Positions 7,957 to 16,316 of a DNA stretch of 64,000 nucleotides are shown in pieces (within the stretch, counting starts at the first letter, position 1; each line of letters opens with the position of its first letter). The DNA comes from Chitinophaga pendula (lineage in GTDB: Bacteria; Bacteroidota; Bacteroidia; Chitinophagales; Chitinophagaceae). Under the pieces are notes generated by a model, which made no database searches, was not told where the DNA came from, and worked only from the letters and a program-made list of their open reading frames with translations. The DNA is taken from positions 6,807,501 to 6,871,500 of the forward strand of contig NZ_CP077769.1 in assembly GCF_020386615.1 (NCBI RefSeq). Direction: 5' to 3'. Made by a program: the position numbers and the translations under genes.

Positions 7957-9066
7957 TTAGGGCTTGTTCTCTATGATCTCCACCTTGGTACTGGGCAGTT
8001 TAATATCATGTTGCTCCATGGCCTTAATAATAGCCAGGTTCACCTCCTCCCGGAGCGCATTATAACGACCACCCTCCAGGATATAGGTCATATAAATGAT
8101 TTGTATCACATAGGTATCCTTAGTAAAATCATGGAGATTCACCGTAAAATCCTTCAGTATACTAGGATTGTTCTTCAATAAACCCTGCACATCCCGTAAG
8201 AACAACGTTACATTAGCCGCAGGCGTTTCCGCCGCCAGCTCCAGCCGCATAGACACCCGTTGCTGCGTACGCAGGCTCAGGTTATCCAGTATGCTGTCCA
8301 CCATTTTTTTGTTAGGTACCGTTACATATGTCTTCTCCAACGTGCGGATACGTGTACTGCGCAACCCTATCTTCTCCACCGTACCTAGGAAAGCATCCAC
8401 CCGCACCGTATCTCCCACCCGGAAAGGCTTGTCAAAAAAGATAATGAACGAACCGATCAGGTTCTCTATACTCTCTTTGGCCGCCAATGCCAGGGCTGCC
8501 GCACCAATACCAAGACCGGCTACCAGTTTCTCCACCAGACCCGCACCAAAAATGATACGGACCACTACCATCACCCCTAGTATAAATATGATGGCCTTGA
8601 AGAAATCCCGGAAAAAAACAATAAACTGGTTATCCGTCTGATCCTCCGTCAGATCTGCCTTCTTCTCCAGTATCAGCGTCACAAAATCTATCAGCCGTAA
8701 TAGTATCCAGATCACACACAGGCTGAATATGATCTCCAATATCCCGTCTGTCAGCTGCTGCAGGGTAAAAGTATGCTGCTGGCGTTTATACAGGATAACA
8801 TTCAGCTGTTGTGGAAACCGGAACCGGTTGATCGTCAGCATAAAGGTGATCAGCAAAAGAAAATACTCCACCGGCCGCAATAACAGGTTCACCAGGTCCT
8901 TACGCTCCAGTCCGGGCGACCAGTGTTTGACCAGGGCAAAAATGATAGAGGCAACCCCCCTCGACAAAAATCGTTTAATAAGGAAAACAAATAGTAATAC
9001 GCCGATCAGCAACAGGTAGTCCTTTACCGGGTTGCCTAAAAATGCCTGGGCTAAAAAATCGTTCAT
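7957..9066 (-). CDS. MscS family mechanosensitive ion channel
   Basis: 369 residues; inner-membrane channel that opens under membrane tension to release solutes. Hydrophobic segments lie near 15-32, 65-82 and 107-130, and the pore-lining helix near 160-205 is rich in Ala/Gly (GLGIGAAALALAAKESIENLIGS, given here in parts: GLGIGAAALALAA then KESIENLIGS). The MscS beta domain follows (FFDKPFRVGDTVRV ... GTVEKIGLRSTRIRT ... VPNKKM), then an alpha/beta C-terminal domain. Its start overlaps the stop of the amidohydrolase gene by four bases (ATGA), indicating a two-gene operon. Confidence 0.92.
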   Translation of the reverse strand: MNDFLAQAFLGNPVKDYLLLIGVLLFVFLIKRFLSRGVASIIFALVKHWSPGLERKDLVNLLLRPVEYFLLLITFMLTINRFRFPQQLNVILYKRQQHTFTLQQLTDGILEIIFSLCVIWILLRLIDFVTLILEKKADLTEDQTDNQFIVFFRDFFKAIIFILGVMVVVRIIFGAGLVEKLVAGLGIGAAALALAAKESIENLIGSFIIFFDKPFRVGDTVRVDAFLGTVEKIGLRSTRIRTLEKTYVTVPNKKMVDSILDNLSLRTQQRVSMRLELAAETPAANVTLFLRDVQGLLKNNPSILKDFTVNLHDFTKDTYVIQIIYMTYILEGGRYNALREEVNLAIIKAMEQHDIKLPSTKVEIIENKP

Positions 9067-10223
9067 AATGCAAAAATATCTATCATTTTACTGTTTTCCT
9101 GCAATAACACAGCCCCTGGCCGTTTGCCCTTCTCAAAACTTCCATACTGGTCTGCAATGCCCAGTGCCCGTGCACCGTTAAGCGTAGCCCATTGCAATAC
9201 CGAGGCAAAAGGAATGGCCGGGAAATGCTGCCGTAACAACCTGATCTCTTCCCAGATCGACAATTGGTGATTGGACGCCAGGCTGTCCGTACCAAGTGTA
9301 ATGACACATCCCTCCCGGTAAAGCAGGGAAATATCGGGCAAACGCCCTTCTATATACAGGTTCGCACCGGGACATAAACACCAGTAAGTCGCCTGCTCCC
9401 GCTCCCTTGCAAATTGTATATCCGACACATCCGTATACGTATTATGTACTAATATCAACGGACTCCCCCCTAGTGCCGGCAAATAAACAGGCAAACTATT
9501 TTGCCCACGGGCAGCAAATCCACTGATGTCCATCCCGAAATGCTGATAAAAATCGAGGAAAGCCCCCGTCTTATGCAGGTAAAGCTCATTTTCCGCCGCA
9601 GATTCCTGGTTGTGGATACTAATAGGCGTATTGTCCGGCAACTGGCCGATCAGGTCAAATAAAGGAGCACTTACCGAATAGGGAGCATGCGGTACCAGCG
9701 ATGTATTGTGTAAAGGCCCGTTAATAGCAGTAAACTGTTCGAACACGGCCTGCGATTGAGCCAGCCGTTGCGCCGCCACCCCGGGTATAAACCCCATGCT
9801 CTCCACAAAGGTATGGTAGTACATAGGCCCTTGCTGCTTCAACTCCACGGTCACCGCTGTATTGCTGATATCACCTACTGCCACAATACCCGATTCCCAC
9901 ATGGCCGCCGCCGCCTTAGCCATCACCACCCCGGGAGATACCGTCGTGCTACCCCTGCCTTCCATCACCTGCGTAAGAAATGACGGTAACCCCGTCCCCT
10001 CCGCTATCATACCCCGCATATGCGACAGCTCCAGGTGACAGTGTGTATTGACCATCCCCGGACTTAAAATACCACTAAAACGGCGTATCCCATCCCCCGC
10101 CATATCGACGGACACAATATCCGATACCACCCCGTTTTCGTCTAATATCAGCACCCGGTCCGAACCGTGAAACCGGTAGCCGTCAAACAGGTCATCCCCT
10201 TTTAATTTTATCCAGGCAGGCAT
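9063..10223 (-). CDS. Amidohydrolase family protein (chlorohydrolase / deaminase type)
   Basis: 386 residues, cytosolic TIM-barrel metal-dependent hydrolase. Metal ligands are visible: HxH in NTHCHLELSH (about residue 60), His in LVPHAPYS (about 178), His in SIHNQESAAEN (about 203), and Asp in LGTDSLASN (about 312). This pattern is that of the TRZ/ATZ, S-adenosylhomocysteine deaminase and aminofutalosine deaminase group. Substrate cannot be chosen from sequence alone. It is the first gene of a unit with the MscS channel (4-base overlap) and is divergent from prfA. Confidence 0.85.
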   Translation of the reverse strand: MPAWIKLKGDDLFDGYRFHGSDRVLILDENGVVSDIVSVDMAGDGIRRFSGILSPGMVNTHCHLELSHMRGMIAEGTGLPSFLTQVMEGRGSTTVSPGVVMAKAAAAMWESGIVAVGDISNTAVTVELKQQGPMYYHTFVESMGFIPGVAAQRLAQSQAVFEQFTAINGPLHNTSLVPHAPYSVSAPLFDLIGQLPDNTPISIHNQESAAENELYLHKTGAFLDFYQHFGMDISGFAARGQNSLPVYLPALGGSPLILVHNTYTDVSDIQFAREREQATYWCLCPGANLYIEGRLPDISLLYREGCVITLGTDSLASNHQLSIWEEIRLLRQHFPAIPFASVLQWATLNGARALGIADQYGSFEKGKRPGAVLLQENSKMIDIFAL

Positions 10224-10250
10224 ACTGTCGGTATTTATCTTAATTGGTGT

Positions 10251-10258
10251 TAATTTTG
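10251..10258 (+). promoter_or_regulatory. Possible prfA -7 box
   Basis: TAATTTTG fits TAnnTTTG, about 93 bases before prfA. No clear TTG lies at the right distance. Between it and prfA an imperfect inverted repeat (ATGGCATTTCT near 10272, AGAAAAGTGCCAT near 10311) could form a leader structure. Confidence 0.35.
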
Positions 10259-10350
10259 CATCCCGTCAGGGCATGGCATTTCTTTTAGTTGAATGATTAT
10301 CAATTGTATAAGAAAAGTGCCATAGAATAATCTGACCATCAAAGATATAT

Positions 10351-11415
10351 ATGATAGACAAACTCGAGGCTATAAAAGGCCGATTTGAACAGGTATCCAT
10401 GTCTCTTACTAACCCCGAAGTGGTAAGCGACAACAAACAATTCAGCAAGCTGAGTAAAGAGTACCGGCAGCTGGAAAAGATCGTGAAGGCGTACGATGCC
10501 TACACGAAACTACTGGATGCAATTGCTTTCAATAAAGAAGTGCTGGAGAGCGGTGACGAAGAAATGAGAGAACTGGCCAAAGAAGAAACAGAAGGACTGC
10601 TCGAGCAAAAAGACATACAGGAAGAAGCGATCCGCAACCTGCTGATACCAAAAGATCCACAGGACGAAAAGAACGCCATCCTCGAGATCCGCGGTGGTAC
10701 CGGTGGCGACGAAGCAAGCCTCTTCGCCGGAGACCTCCTACGTATGTACCTCCGCTACTTTGAAAACAAAGGCTGGAGCGCCAGCATCATGAGCGAAACG
10801 CCCGGCTCCGTCGGCGGTTATAAAGAGGTAGTAGTAGAAGTGAACGGCGACGACGTGTACGGTATACTCAAATTCGAATCCGGCGTTCACCGCGTACAAC
10901 GCGTCCCCGCTACAGAAGCTTCCGGTAGGGTACACACCTCCGCCGCTACCGTAGCCGTACTCCCCGAAGCAGAAGAAGTCGATGTAGACGTACGGGAAGC
11001 CGATATCAAAATGGATACCTTCCGCTCCTCCGGTGCAGGTGGCCAGCACGTAAACAAAACCGAGTCCGCCGTCCGCCTTACCCACATCCCCACCGGCGTA
11101 GTGGTGGAATGCCAGGAAGGCCGCAGCCAACACTCTAACCGCGATATCGCCATGAAAATGTTACGTACCCGCATCTATGAAGCAGCCGTAAGAAAACATG
11201 AAGATGCCATCGCCTCCCAACGTAAAAGTTTGGTGTCCACCGGCGACCGCTCCGCAAAAATACGCACCTATAACTATCCCCAGGGACGTATCACCGACCA
11301 TCGCATCGGTATGACCATCTACAACCTCGACGCCTTCATGAACGGCGATATCCAAGAAATGCTCCAGGCTCTCCAGTTCGCAGAAAATGCCGAGAAAATG
11401 AAACAAGGTCAATAA
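10351..11415 (+). CDS. prfA: Peptide chain release factor 1
   Basis: Recognises UAA/UAG stop codons and triggers peptide release on the ribosome. 354 residues, normal length. The codon-recognition PxT motif is PAT at 186-188 (as in RF1, not SPF as in RF2) and the catalytic GGQ is at 230-232 in GAGGQHVNK; the Gln is the usual methylation site. Start at the ATG of MIDKLEAIKGRFEQV matches the family. Followed by a strong terminator, so it is probably monocistronic. Confidence 0.98.
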   Translation: MIDKLEAIKGRFEQVSMSLTNPEVVSDNKQFSKLSKEYRQLEKIVKAYDAYTKLLDAIAFNKEVLESGDEEMRELAKEETEGLLEQKDIQEEAIRNLLIPKDPQDEKNAILEIRGGTGGDEASLFAGDLLRMYLRYFENKGWSASIMSETPGSVGGYKEVVVEVNGDDVYGILKFESGVHRVQRVPATEASGRVHTSAATVAVLPEAEEVDVDVREADIKMDTFRSSGAGGQHVNKTESAVRLTHIPTGVVVECQEGRSQHSNRDIAMKMLRTRIYEAAVRKHEDAIASQRKSLVSTGDRSAKIRTYNYPQGRITDHRIGMTIYNLDAFMNGDIQEMLQALQFAENAEKMKQGQ

Positions 11416-11440
11416 TACTTTATAGACTCCCTCCCAGATA

Positions 11441-11474
11441 AAAGACCATGGCCCACCGCCATGGTCTTTTTTTT
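11441..11474 (+). terminator. prfA terminator
   Basis: Perfect 12-bp arms AAAGACCATGGC (11441-11452) and GCCATGGTCTTT (11458-11469) followed by a T-run to 11474. Confidence 0.9.
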
Positions 11475-11552
11475 AATCCGGTGAATTCCCTTACTTTTAA
11501 CTGCCCCTTAGTCATGTCGAAAATATCATTGAACAATGATGAGCATATGGGG

Positions 11553-11575
11553 CTGATCCACGCTCATTGGATCAG
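11553..11575. other. Intergenic hairpin
   Basis: CTGATCCA (11553-11560) and TGGATCAG (11568-11575) are perfect complements around a 7-base loop, in the 5' region of the next gene; there is no T-run, so a leader structure or operator is more likely than a terminator. A smaller CATTG/CAATG pair sits just upstream (11528-11539). Confidence 0.4.
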
Positions 11576-11627
11576 ATAAGCTTAGCACCATCGTCTCTCT
11601 TGAACCACAACCTTAAAATGTATAATT

Positions 11628-12233
11628 ATGCTGGATCAATTATTACAACTTGTCCGCGAACAGGCACAAGAGCCTGTAGTGAACAATCCCGCTGTGCCCA
11701 ATGAGCAAAACGAAGCGGTAATCGGCGCAGCTACCCAGTCTATTGCCACCAGCCTCCAACAGGAACTGGCCAACGGCAATGGCGCGCAACTCCTCAGCCT
11801 CTTCGGAAGCAGAGACAATAACACCGTCAACGAACAAAACCCATTGGTAAACAGGATATCGGGCAACTTCGTCGAAACACTACTGCAAAAGTTCAATCTC
11901 GACAAGGGCACAGCTACCAAATTAGCCGCCACCCTCATCCCCACCGTCCTGGGCTCCCTGGTCAAAAAGACCAATGACCCCGGCAACAGCAGCTTCAGCC
12001 TCGAAGGAATACTCAACTCCCTCACCGGTGGTAGCGCACAAGGCGTCAACCTCTCCGGCATACTCGGACGCCTCACCAATGGTGGCCTCGATAAAGATGG
12101 CGATGGCGACGTCGATCTCAAAGATATCATGAGCGCTCTCACTAATGGCGCACAACAACAGCAACAACAACAACAGGGGCAACAACAAAATGATGGCGGC
12201 CTGGGCGGCCTCCTCAAAGGCCTCTTCAACTAA
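11628..12233 (+). CDS. Hypothetical protein with EF-hand-like motif and polyglutamine tract
   Basis: 201 residues, no signal peptide. The bulk is helical and Ala/Leu/Asn-rich, resembling the DUF937-type proteins of bacteria, an assignment I hold loosely. Residues about 153-166 read DKDGDGDVDLKDIM, a calcium-binding EF-hand/dockerin-type loop. Near the C-terminus a tract of eight Gln plus further Gln is followed by a Gly/Leu-rich tail (GGLGGLLKGLFN). Function is unknown; calcium binding is an inference from the loop. It stands alone between prfA and the OmpA-like gene. Confidence 0.7.
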   Translation: MLDQLLQLVREQAQEPVVNNPAVPNEQNEAVIGAATQSIATSLQQELANGNGAQLLSLFGSRDNNTVNEQNPLVNRISGNFVETLLQKFNLDKGTATKLAATLIPTVLGSLVKKTNDPGNSSFSLEGILNSLTGGSAQGVNLSGILGRLTNGGLDKDGDGDVDLKDIMSALTNGAQQQQQQQQGQQQNDGGLGGLLKGLFN

Positions 12234-12249
12234 TAAAGAAAAATGTCCA

Positions 12250-12281
12250 CAGTCCGGTGTCCAATACCCAACACCGGACTG
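12250..12281 (+). terminator. 3' hairpin after the EF-hand protein
   Basis: Perfect 11-bp arms CAGTCCGGTGT (12250-12260) and ACACCGGACTG (12271-12281), not followed by a T-run. A second hairpin (GCCTGTT 12335-12341, AACAGGC 12353-12359) comes after it. Confidence 0.5.
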
Positions 12282-12391
12282 TCCATTCGTATTGTTAATA
12301 TTTAGATAAAAACCATATCTGCGATTTTTTTTATGCCTGTTATTTCCTATGAAACAGGCTGTTGTGCCCAAAAAGTAAAATTGGCAAAGTA

Positions 12392-12419
12392 TTTGAATAC
12401 CTTCTTTTAACTAACTTTG
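12392..12419 (+). promoter_or_regulatory. Promoter of the OmpA-like lipoprotein
   Basis: TTTG at 12392-12395, a 16-base spacer and TAACTTTG at 12412-12419. The predicted start of transcription (about 12425) excludes upstream start codons such as the TTG at 12417 and supports the ATG at 12447 or 12456. Confidence 0.5.
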
Positions 12420-12446
12420 ACTCCTCCAAAAAAGCAACTCAAAACA

Positions 12447-13133
12447 ATGACGAAAATGAAAAATTTGAACGCGATAGTAGCTATAGTCCTCTCAATGACC
12501 ATGTTATTCGGTTGTAAAACCTGGCAAGGACTGGATAATACTAAAAAAGGTGCCGCAATAGGTACAGGTGGTGGCGCAGCAGTAGGTGCAGTAATTGGTA
12601 AAGCTGCCGGTAATACCGCCCTCGGTGCTATCATAGGCGCAGTAGTAGGCGGCGGCGCTGGTGTCCTCATCGGCAAGAAAATGGACAAACAAGCCCAGGA
12701 GATCAAACAGGAAGTCCCTAACGCGACAGTAGAACGCGTGGGAGAAGGTATTAACGTAACCTTCGACTCCGGCGTACTGTTCGGATTCGATAAATCTGAC
12801 CTCACCTCCGCAGCGCAGTCAAACATCCAGCAGCTGGCACAGATCCTCAACAAATACCCTGATACTTACGTACGGGTAGAAGGTCACACCGATGGCAGAG
12901 GTACAGATGAATACAACTATGGCCTATCCGAAAGACGCGCCAACGCAGTAGCTAACTACCTCCGCAATCAGGGCGTAGCCGCTAATCGTATACAGGCTTT
13001 CTGGTATGGTAAAAGACAACCTAAAGCGTCTAACGATACAGAAGAAGGTCGCGCACAAAACCGTCGTGTAGAATTCTCCATCTTCGCTAACGAAAAGATG
13101 AAGAGCGACGCGAAAAAAGAATCCGGCCAGTAA
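12447..13133 (+). CDS. OmpA family lipoprotein with glycine-zipper region
   Basis: 228 residues from the ATG at 12447 (12456 also possible). A lipoprotein signal ends in the lipobox LFGC, so the mature protein starts at Cys and is lipid-anchored. A Gly/Ala-rich glycine zipper follows (repeated GAAVGAVIGKAAG-like units, about 35-75), then an OmpA-like peptidoglycan-binding domain with the key motif VEGHTDGRGTDEYNYGLSERRA, whose Asp and Arg contact diaminopimelate. Resembles YiaD / Pal-like proteins that tether the outer membrane to the wall. Monocistronic: own promoter and a strong terminator. Confidence 0.92.
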   Translation: MTKMKNLNAIVAIVLSMTMLFGCKTWQGLDNTKKGAAIGTGGGAAVGAVIGKAAGNTALGAIIGAVVGGGAGVLIGKKMDKQAQEIKQEVPNATVERVGEGINVTFDSGVLFGFDKSDLTSAAQSNIQQLAQILNKYPDTYVRVEGHTDGRGTDEYNYGLSERRANAVANYLRNQGVAANRIQAFWYGKRQPKASNDTEEGRAQNRRVEFSIFANEKMKSDAKKESGQ

Positions 13134-13189
13134 TCAACAAGCAAAATTCATAATTACATATACTTATTTCTCATAAGCAGATATACATT

Positions 13190-13214
13190 CCCTCCGGTTT
13201 TCCGGAGGGATTTT
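13190..13214 (+). terminator. Terminator of the OmpA-like gene
   Basis: CCCTCCGG (13190-13197) and CCGGAGGG (13202-13209) around a TTTT loop, followed by ATTTTCTT. Confidence 0.85.
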
Positions 13215-13388
13215 CTTATTCATATCTACCCGCTAACTCACATCCCCGGTTTCTCTAATAGTATATCCACTCCTTACCACCACATCGTGGTAAAAGACAA
13301 AAAAGAATAGCAATAAACATAAATAGAAAATGCCTGCCCCACAGACAAGCAACAACAAGAACGAATAACAGGAATAGAAGAGAGATTA

Positions 13389-13772
13389 TTACTTATCTAT
13401 AAACCAGCGTTTAACCAGCTTAAATAGCCAGATACCAGCTACAGCTCCCAGCACATCTGCCGCAACATCATTCATATCAAAACTACGGCTGGAGGTAAAA
13501 TACTTCTGGATAAACTCGATCGCTAACCCATAAAAAGAAGCAACCAATACAATAGTCAGAAAGGTTAACTCAGATATGCGCTTCTTATGCCAGTAATATC
13601 CCAGGCTGATAAACAGTACACTTCCCGCAAATAAAGTGAAGTGTACGATCTTATCCATATGCACCTTCTCAAACAAAGGAGAATGAGGAATATCCTTCCC
13701 AGGCAATATACACAATACCAGAACAATGATAACCCAAATGATCGCTGGCATATAATATCTAAGAATCCTCAT
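13389..13772 (-). CDS. VanZ-like family membrane protein
   Basis: 127 residues with four transmembrane helices (about 7-24, 44-62, 70-90, 105-122). Typical VanZ-like motifs are HxxxFxxLA in KIVHFTLFAGSVLF and the acidic pattern EFIQKYF ... SFDMNDVAADVLGAVAG before the last helix. The family is linked to teicoplanin resistance by name only; its general role is unknown. It lies downstream of gcvH on the same strand but a terminator-like hairpin separates them. Confidence 0.82.
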   Translation of the reverse strand: MRILRYYMPAIIWVIIVLVLCILPGKDIPHSPLFEKVHMDKIVHFTLFAGSVLFISLGYYWHKKRISELTFLTIVLVASFYGLAIEFIQKYFTSSRSFDMNDVAADVLGAVAGIWLFKLVKRWFIDK

Positions 13773-13825
13773 GACGCGCTATTAGTAAATGTAATACCCG
13801 GACAGATGCCGGCACTCCACATTAG

Positions 13826-13871
13826 TTAAAAACAACAGGCCGGTATCATCGCATGGATAATACAGGCCTGT
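13826..13871 (-). terminator. gcvH terminator
   Basis: ACAGGCC (13835-13841) and GGCCTGT (13865-13871) pair; on the minus strand the hairpin is followed by TTGTTTTTAAC. Lies between gcvH and the VanZ-like gene. Confidence 0.55.
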
Positions 13872-13927
13872 CTTACATTGGCAATATCATTAGGCAAGAA
13901 GCTTGCCGGAAATTTCAAAACAATTGA

Positions 13928-14305
13928 CTACGAAATCAGTTTCGCATAATCTGCAGCACTCAATAACGCATCTACATCCTTAGGATTAACAACCGTTACT
14001 TTCACCATCCATCCGTCACCATAAGGATCCGTGTTTACCAGTTCAGGCTCGTCATTCAGTTCCTCATTCACCGCAGTGATAGTGGCCGCTACTGGCAGAA
14101 ACAGGTCAGACACTGTCTTAACAGCTTCAACGGTACCGAATACATCTTCAGCTTCTAATTTCTTACCTACAGTAGGAATATCTACGAATACGATATCACC
14201 CAGTTCGCGTTGTGCAAACTCCGTAATACCAATTGTGGCAGTATTGCCTTCTAATAAAACCCATTCGTGGTCTTTAGTGTATCGCAGATTATCTGGAAAA
14301 TTCAT
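13928..14305 (-). CDS. gcvH: Glycine cleavage system H protein
   Basis: Lipoyl-carrying shuttle protein of glycine cleavage: passes the aminomethyl group between the P, T and L proteins. 125 residues, normal length. The lipoylated lysine is Lys63 in [10 protein letters not shown]. The fold signature [19 protein letters not shown] is intact. The other gcv genes are not in this window. Upstream, the minus strand reads TACATTTA (14334-14327), a near match to the -7 consensus. Confidence 0.97.
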   Translation of the reverse strand: MNFPDNLRYTKDHEWVLLEGNTATIGITEFAQRELGDIVFVDIPTVGKKLEAEDVFGTVEAVKTVSDLFLPVAATITAVNEELNDEPELVNTDPYGDGWMVKVTVVNPKDVDALLSAADYAKLIS

Positions 14306-14430
14306 AGTTATTTTGGTTTAGTGCCGTAAATGTACACAAATAAGATATTCTAAAAAATAAAACGCCCCTTTAGGTATAAACAATTTTAGATGAACCTTTT
14401 AGACATAAATATCGCTCCCACAGTGGTCCG

Positions 14431-15087
14431 CTAAAAAAACAAAAATCTACGCTTCAACCGGATTTTCATGGGCACATCCACCAACGGACGATTGTTCTTA
14501 TCCCGCTTCACCGCCGCAATCTTATCGATCACATCCAACCCCTTGATCACCTGCCCGAATACCGTATAGTTCTGATCCAGGAAAGGAGTACCTCCCTCCG
14601 TTTTATATATCTCCCGCTGATCCAGCGGGATCTTACGCCCACCCAAGCGCGTCTGCTCTATCTTGTCCAACTGCGCATCTGTATATCGCTTTCCCATCAC
14701 AATATAAAACTGCGCTCCCGAGGAGGCCTTCGCCGGATTGTCCTCCCGTGCCGCTGCCAGCACCCCCTTCCGGTGAAAGAGGTCCAGCTGGAACTCCGCA
14801 GGGATCGTATACCCCACATCGCCATTGCCCAACTCCTGCCCCGCTTTCGCATGCTTGGAATCCGGATCACCTCCCTGTATCATAAAAGAATCGATCACCC
14901 GGTGAAACAACAGGCTGTCATAAAAATGCGCCTTCACCAACTTAATGAAATTATCCCGGTGCAAAGGCGTCTGGTCATACAACCGGATCACCATCGTACC
15001 ATAAGGGGTGATCACCTTCACCTTACGTGTAGCCATAGCCGTCACCGTCAATACCAACAGGGCTGAAAAGAGTAACAATTTTTTCAT
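14431..15087 (-). CDS. Exported cyclophilin-type peptidyl-prolyl isomerase
   Basis: 218 residues; accelerates proline cis-trans isomerisation in periplasmic protein folding. Signal peptide at 1-19 (LLLFSALLVLTVTAMA). The cyclophilin core begins TPYGTMVIRLYDQTPLHRDNF and contains the active-site segment YDSLLFHRVIDSFMIQGGD (FHR with catalytic Arg), and AAREDNPAKASSGAQFYIV. An insertion near 140-170 (TDAQLDKIEQTRLGGRKIP) is common in Bacteroidota members. Its 5' region contains a tandem 16-base repeat and it may be transcribed with the GNAT gene upstream. Confidence 0.93.
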   Translation of the reverse strand: MKKLLLFSALLVLTVTAMATRKVKVITPYGTMVIRLYDQTPLHRDNFIKLVKAHFYDSLLFHRVIDSFMIQGGDPDSKHAKAGQELGNGDVGYTIPAEFQLDLFHRKGVLAAAREDNPAKASSGAQFYIVMGKRYTDAQLDKIEQTRLGGRKIPLDQREIYKTEGGTPFLDQNYTVFGQVIKGLDVIDKIAAVKRDKNNRPLVDVPMKIRLKRRFLFF

Positions 15088-15101
15088 ATTGAATGATAGC
15101 G

Positions 15102-15133
15102 TGTTGAAATGATAAACTGTTGAAATGATAAAC
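15102..15133. repeat. Tandem 16-bp repeat before the cyclophilin gene
   Basis: TGTTGAAATGATAAAC occurs twice head to tail (15102-15117, 15118-15133) between the GNAT stop and the cyclophilin start. Confidence 0.8.
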
Positions 15134-15135
15134 TA

Positions 15136-15663
15136 TTAAGCCATGCTTTTCTGCAACAGCCAGTCATGATCTATATGCTGGCCCACGGGAAAATTGTAAT
15201 CCCCGAACTTGCTGAAGCCTTCCTTCGTATAGAACCCCTGCGCCTTCAAATTGTTCTCCCACACACTCAGCCATATAGATTGTATGCCATACGCTGCCGC
15301 CACCTCATATGCCTTTTGCATCAACGCCTTTCCCAGTTTGTGCCCGTGAAAAGCATGCAATACGTATATCTTTTCCAGTTGCATCACCGGCCCGGACAGT
15401 TTCGTCCCGTCATATGGCTGCTGGTAAAGGTTCAGCTTCAGATAGCCGGCTACCTCTTCCCCGTAATACAACAGGTAATATCGCGTATCCGGATGGGCCG
15501 CCTCCCGTTGTAATGCCGCCGCACTCTTTTTCTCCTCCAGAAAAGCATGTAGGTCCTGCTCCGTATAAAGGCCGGGAAATGTCTCCTGGAAAGTAGTACG
15601 CTCCAATGTTACAAGCGTATCCAGTAAAGAAAGCTGAAAAGGTATGATCCTGATATCCGTCAT
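15136..15663 (-). CDS. GNAT family N-acetyltransferase
   Basis: 175 residues from the ATG at 15663; longer in-frame starts would run into the upstream gene and add an unlikely N-terminus. Acetyl-CoA-binding motif A is seen as LEKIYVLHAFHGHKLGKALMQKA (split: LEKIYVLHAFHG and HKLGKALMQKA), where the R/Q-x-x-G-x-G/A loop is HGHKLGKA, followed by motif B with WLSVWENNLKAQGFYTKEGF. Closest in form to spermidine/spermine- or protein-acetylating GNATs, substrate uncertain. Follows the small conserved gene by 34 bases, so likely co-transcribed. Confidence 0.88.
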   Translation of the reverse strand: MTDIRIIPFQLSLLDTLVTLERTTFQETFPGLYTEQDLHAFLEEKKSAAALQREAAHPDTRYYLLYYGEEVAGYLKLNLYQQPYDGTKLSGPVMQLEKIYVLHAFHGHKLGKALMQKAYEVAAAYGIQSIWLSVWENNLKAQGFYTKEGFSKFGDYNFPVGQHIDHDWLLQKSMA

Positions 15664-15697
15664 CTGAATTATAAAATGATGTGGCCGACACCGGCCC

Positions 15698-16039
15698 TCA
15701 AGTCTCGTCCTCCAGGTCAAAATAAGCAATGATATGTTCTTTCAGGAAATGCTCCTGTGTAGGCATGTCCATCTTAGGCACCGGAGATACCTCCCTGAAA
15801 TGAGGCCATCCCTCCTTGTCAACACCCTGCCGCTCAAAATATCCACTCTGGCTCAAAAGCGTACACGTAGCCACGTGCATCAGATCCTGCTTCTGCTCCT
15901 TGGTGAACTTCTTCTTCACATTTCCCAATTCCTGTATGCCGATCAGGAAAAGTATAGCTTCCATATTGGGCTTCTTCCCGAATCGCTCCGTCAACATCGC
16001 CTCTACCTTATTCCAGCGCCGCGCAAAGTCTTCCTGCAT
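15698..16039 (-). CDS. Conserved hypothetical protein
   Basis: 113 residues, soluble, no signal peptide or membrane segment. Helical N-terminal part (RRWNKVEAMLTERFGKKPNMEAILFLIGIQELG) and an acidic C-terminus. The length, composition and lack of stop in a GC-rich context support a real gene, and I recall similar proteins of unknown function in Bacteroidota, but no motif suggests an activity. First gene of a probable unit with the GNAT enzyme. Minus-strand TACATTTG at 16127-16120 is a possible promoter. Confidence 0.7.
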   Translation of the reverse strand: MQEDFARRWNKVEAMLTERFGKKPNMEAILFLIGIQELGNVKKKFTKEQKQDLMHVATCTLLSQSGYFERQGVDKEGWPHFREVSPVPKMDMPTQEHFLKEHIIAYFDLEDET

Positions 16040-16119
16040 GATTTATCCGATTAAATGATTTGTTAGTTAATTTTTTACTTATTCCTTCCCCGGAATGCTA
16101 CTGCCCCCGGATACACCTA

Positions 16120-16127
16120 CAAATGTA
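16120..16127 (-). promoter_or_regulatory. Possible -7 box for the 113-residue protein
   Basis: Reads TACATTTG on the minus strand, about 80 bases before the start at 16039. No well-placed TTG upstream. Confidence 0.35.
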
Positions 16128-16316
16128 CGTGATAAAAAAAGATGATATAAATATGCAGCAGCTTTATTAACTTGTCGCCTTCTTGTTCAGGTCGGCCAAA
16201 AAGATCTAAATCAGCCACCGTAGCAAGTTTAACAGCATTTTAACGGCGAGATCCCTATTGGTGGCCGCGTTTCTAGGGCAGAATGTTTATTTTAGCGAAC
16301 TTGAAAAATTATTTGC

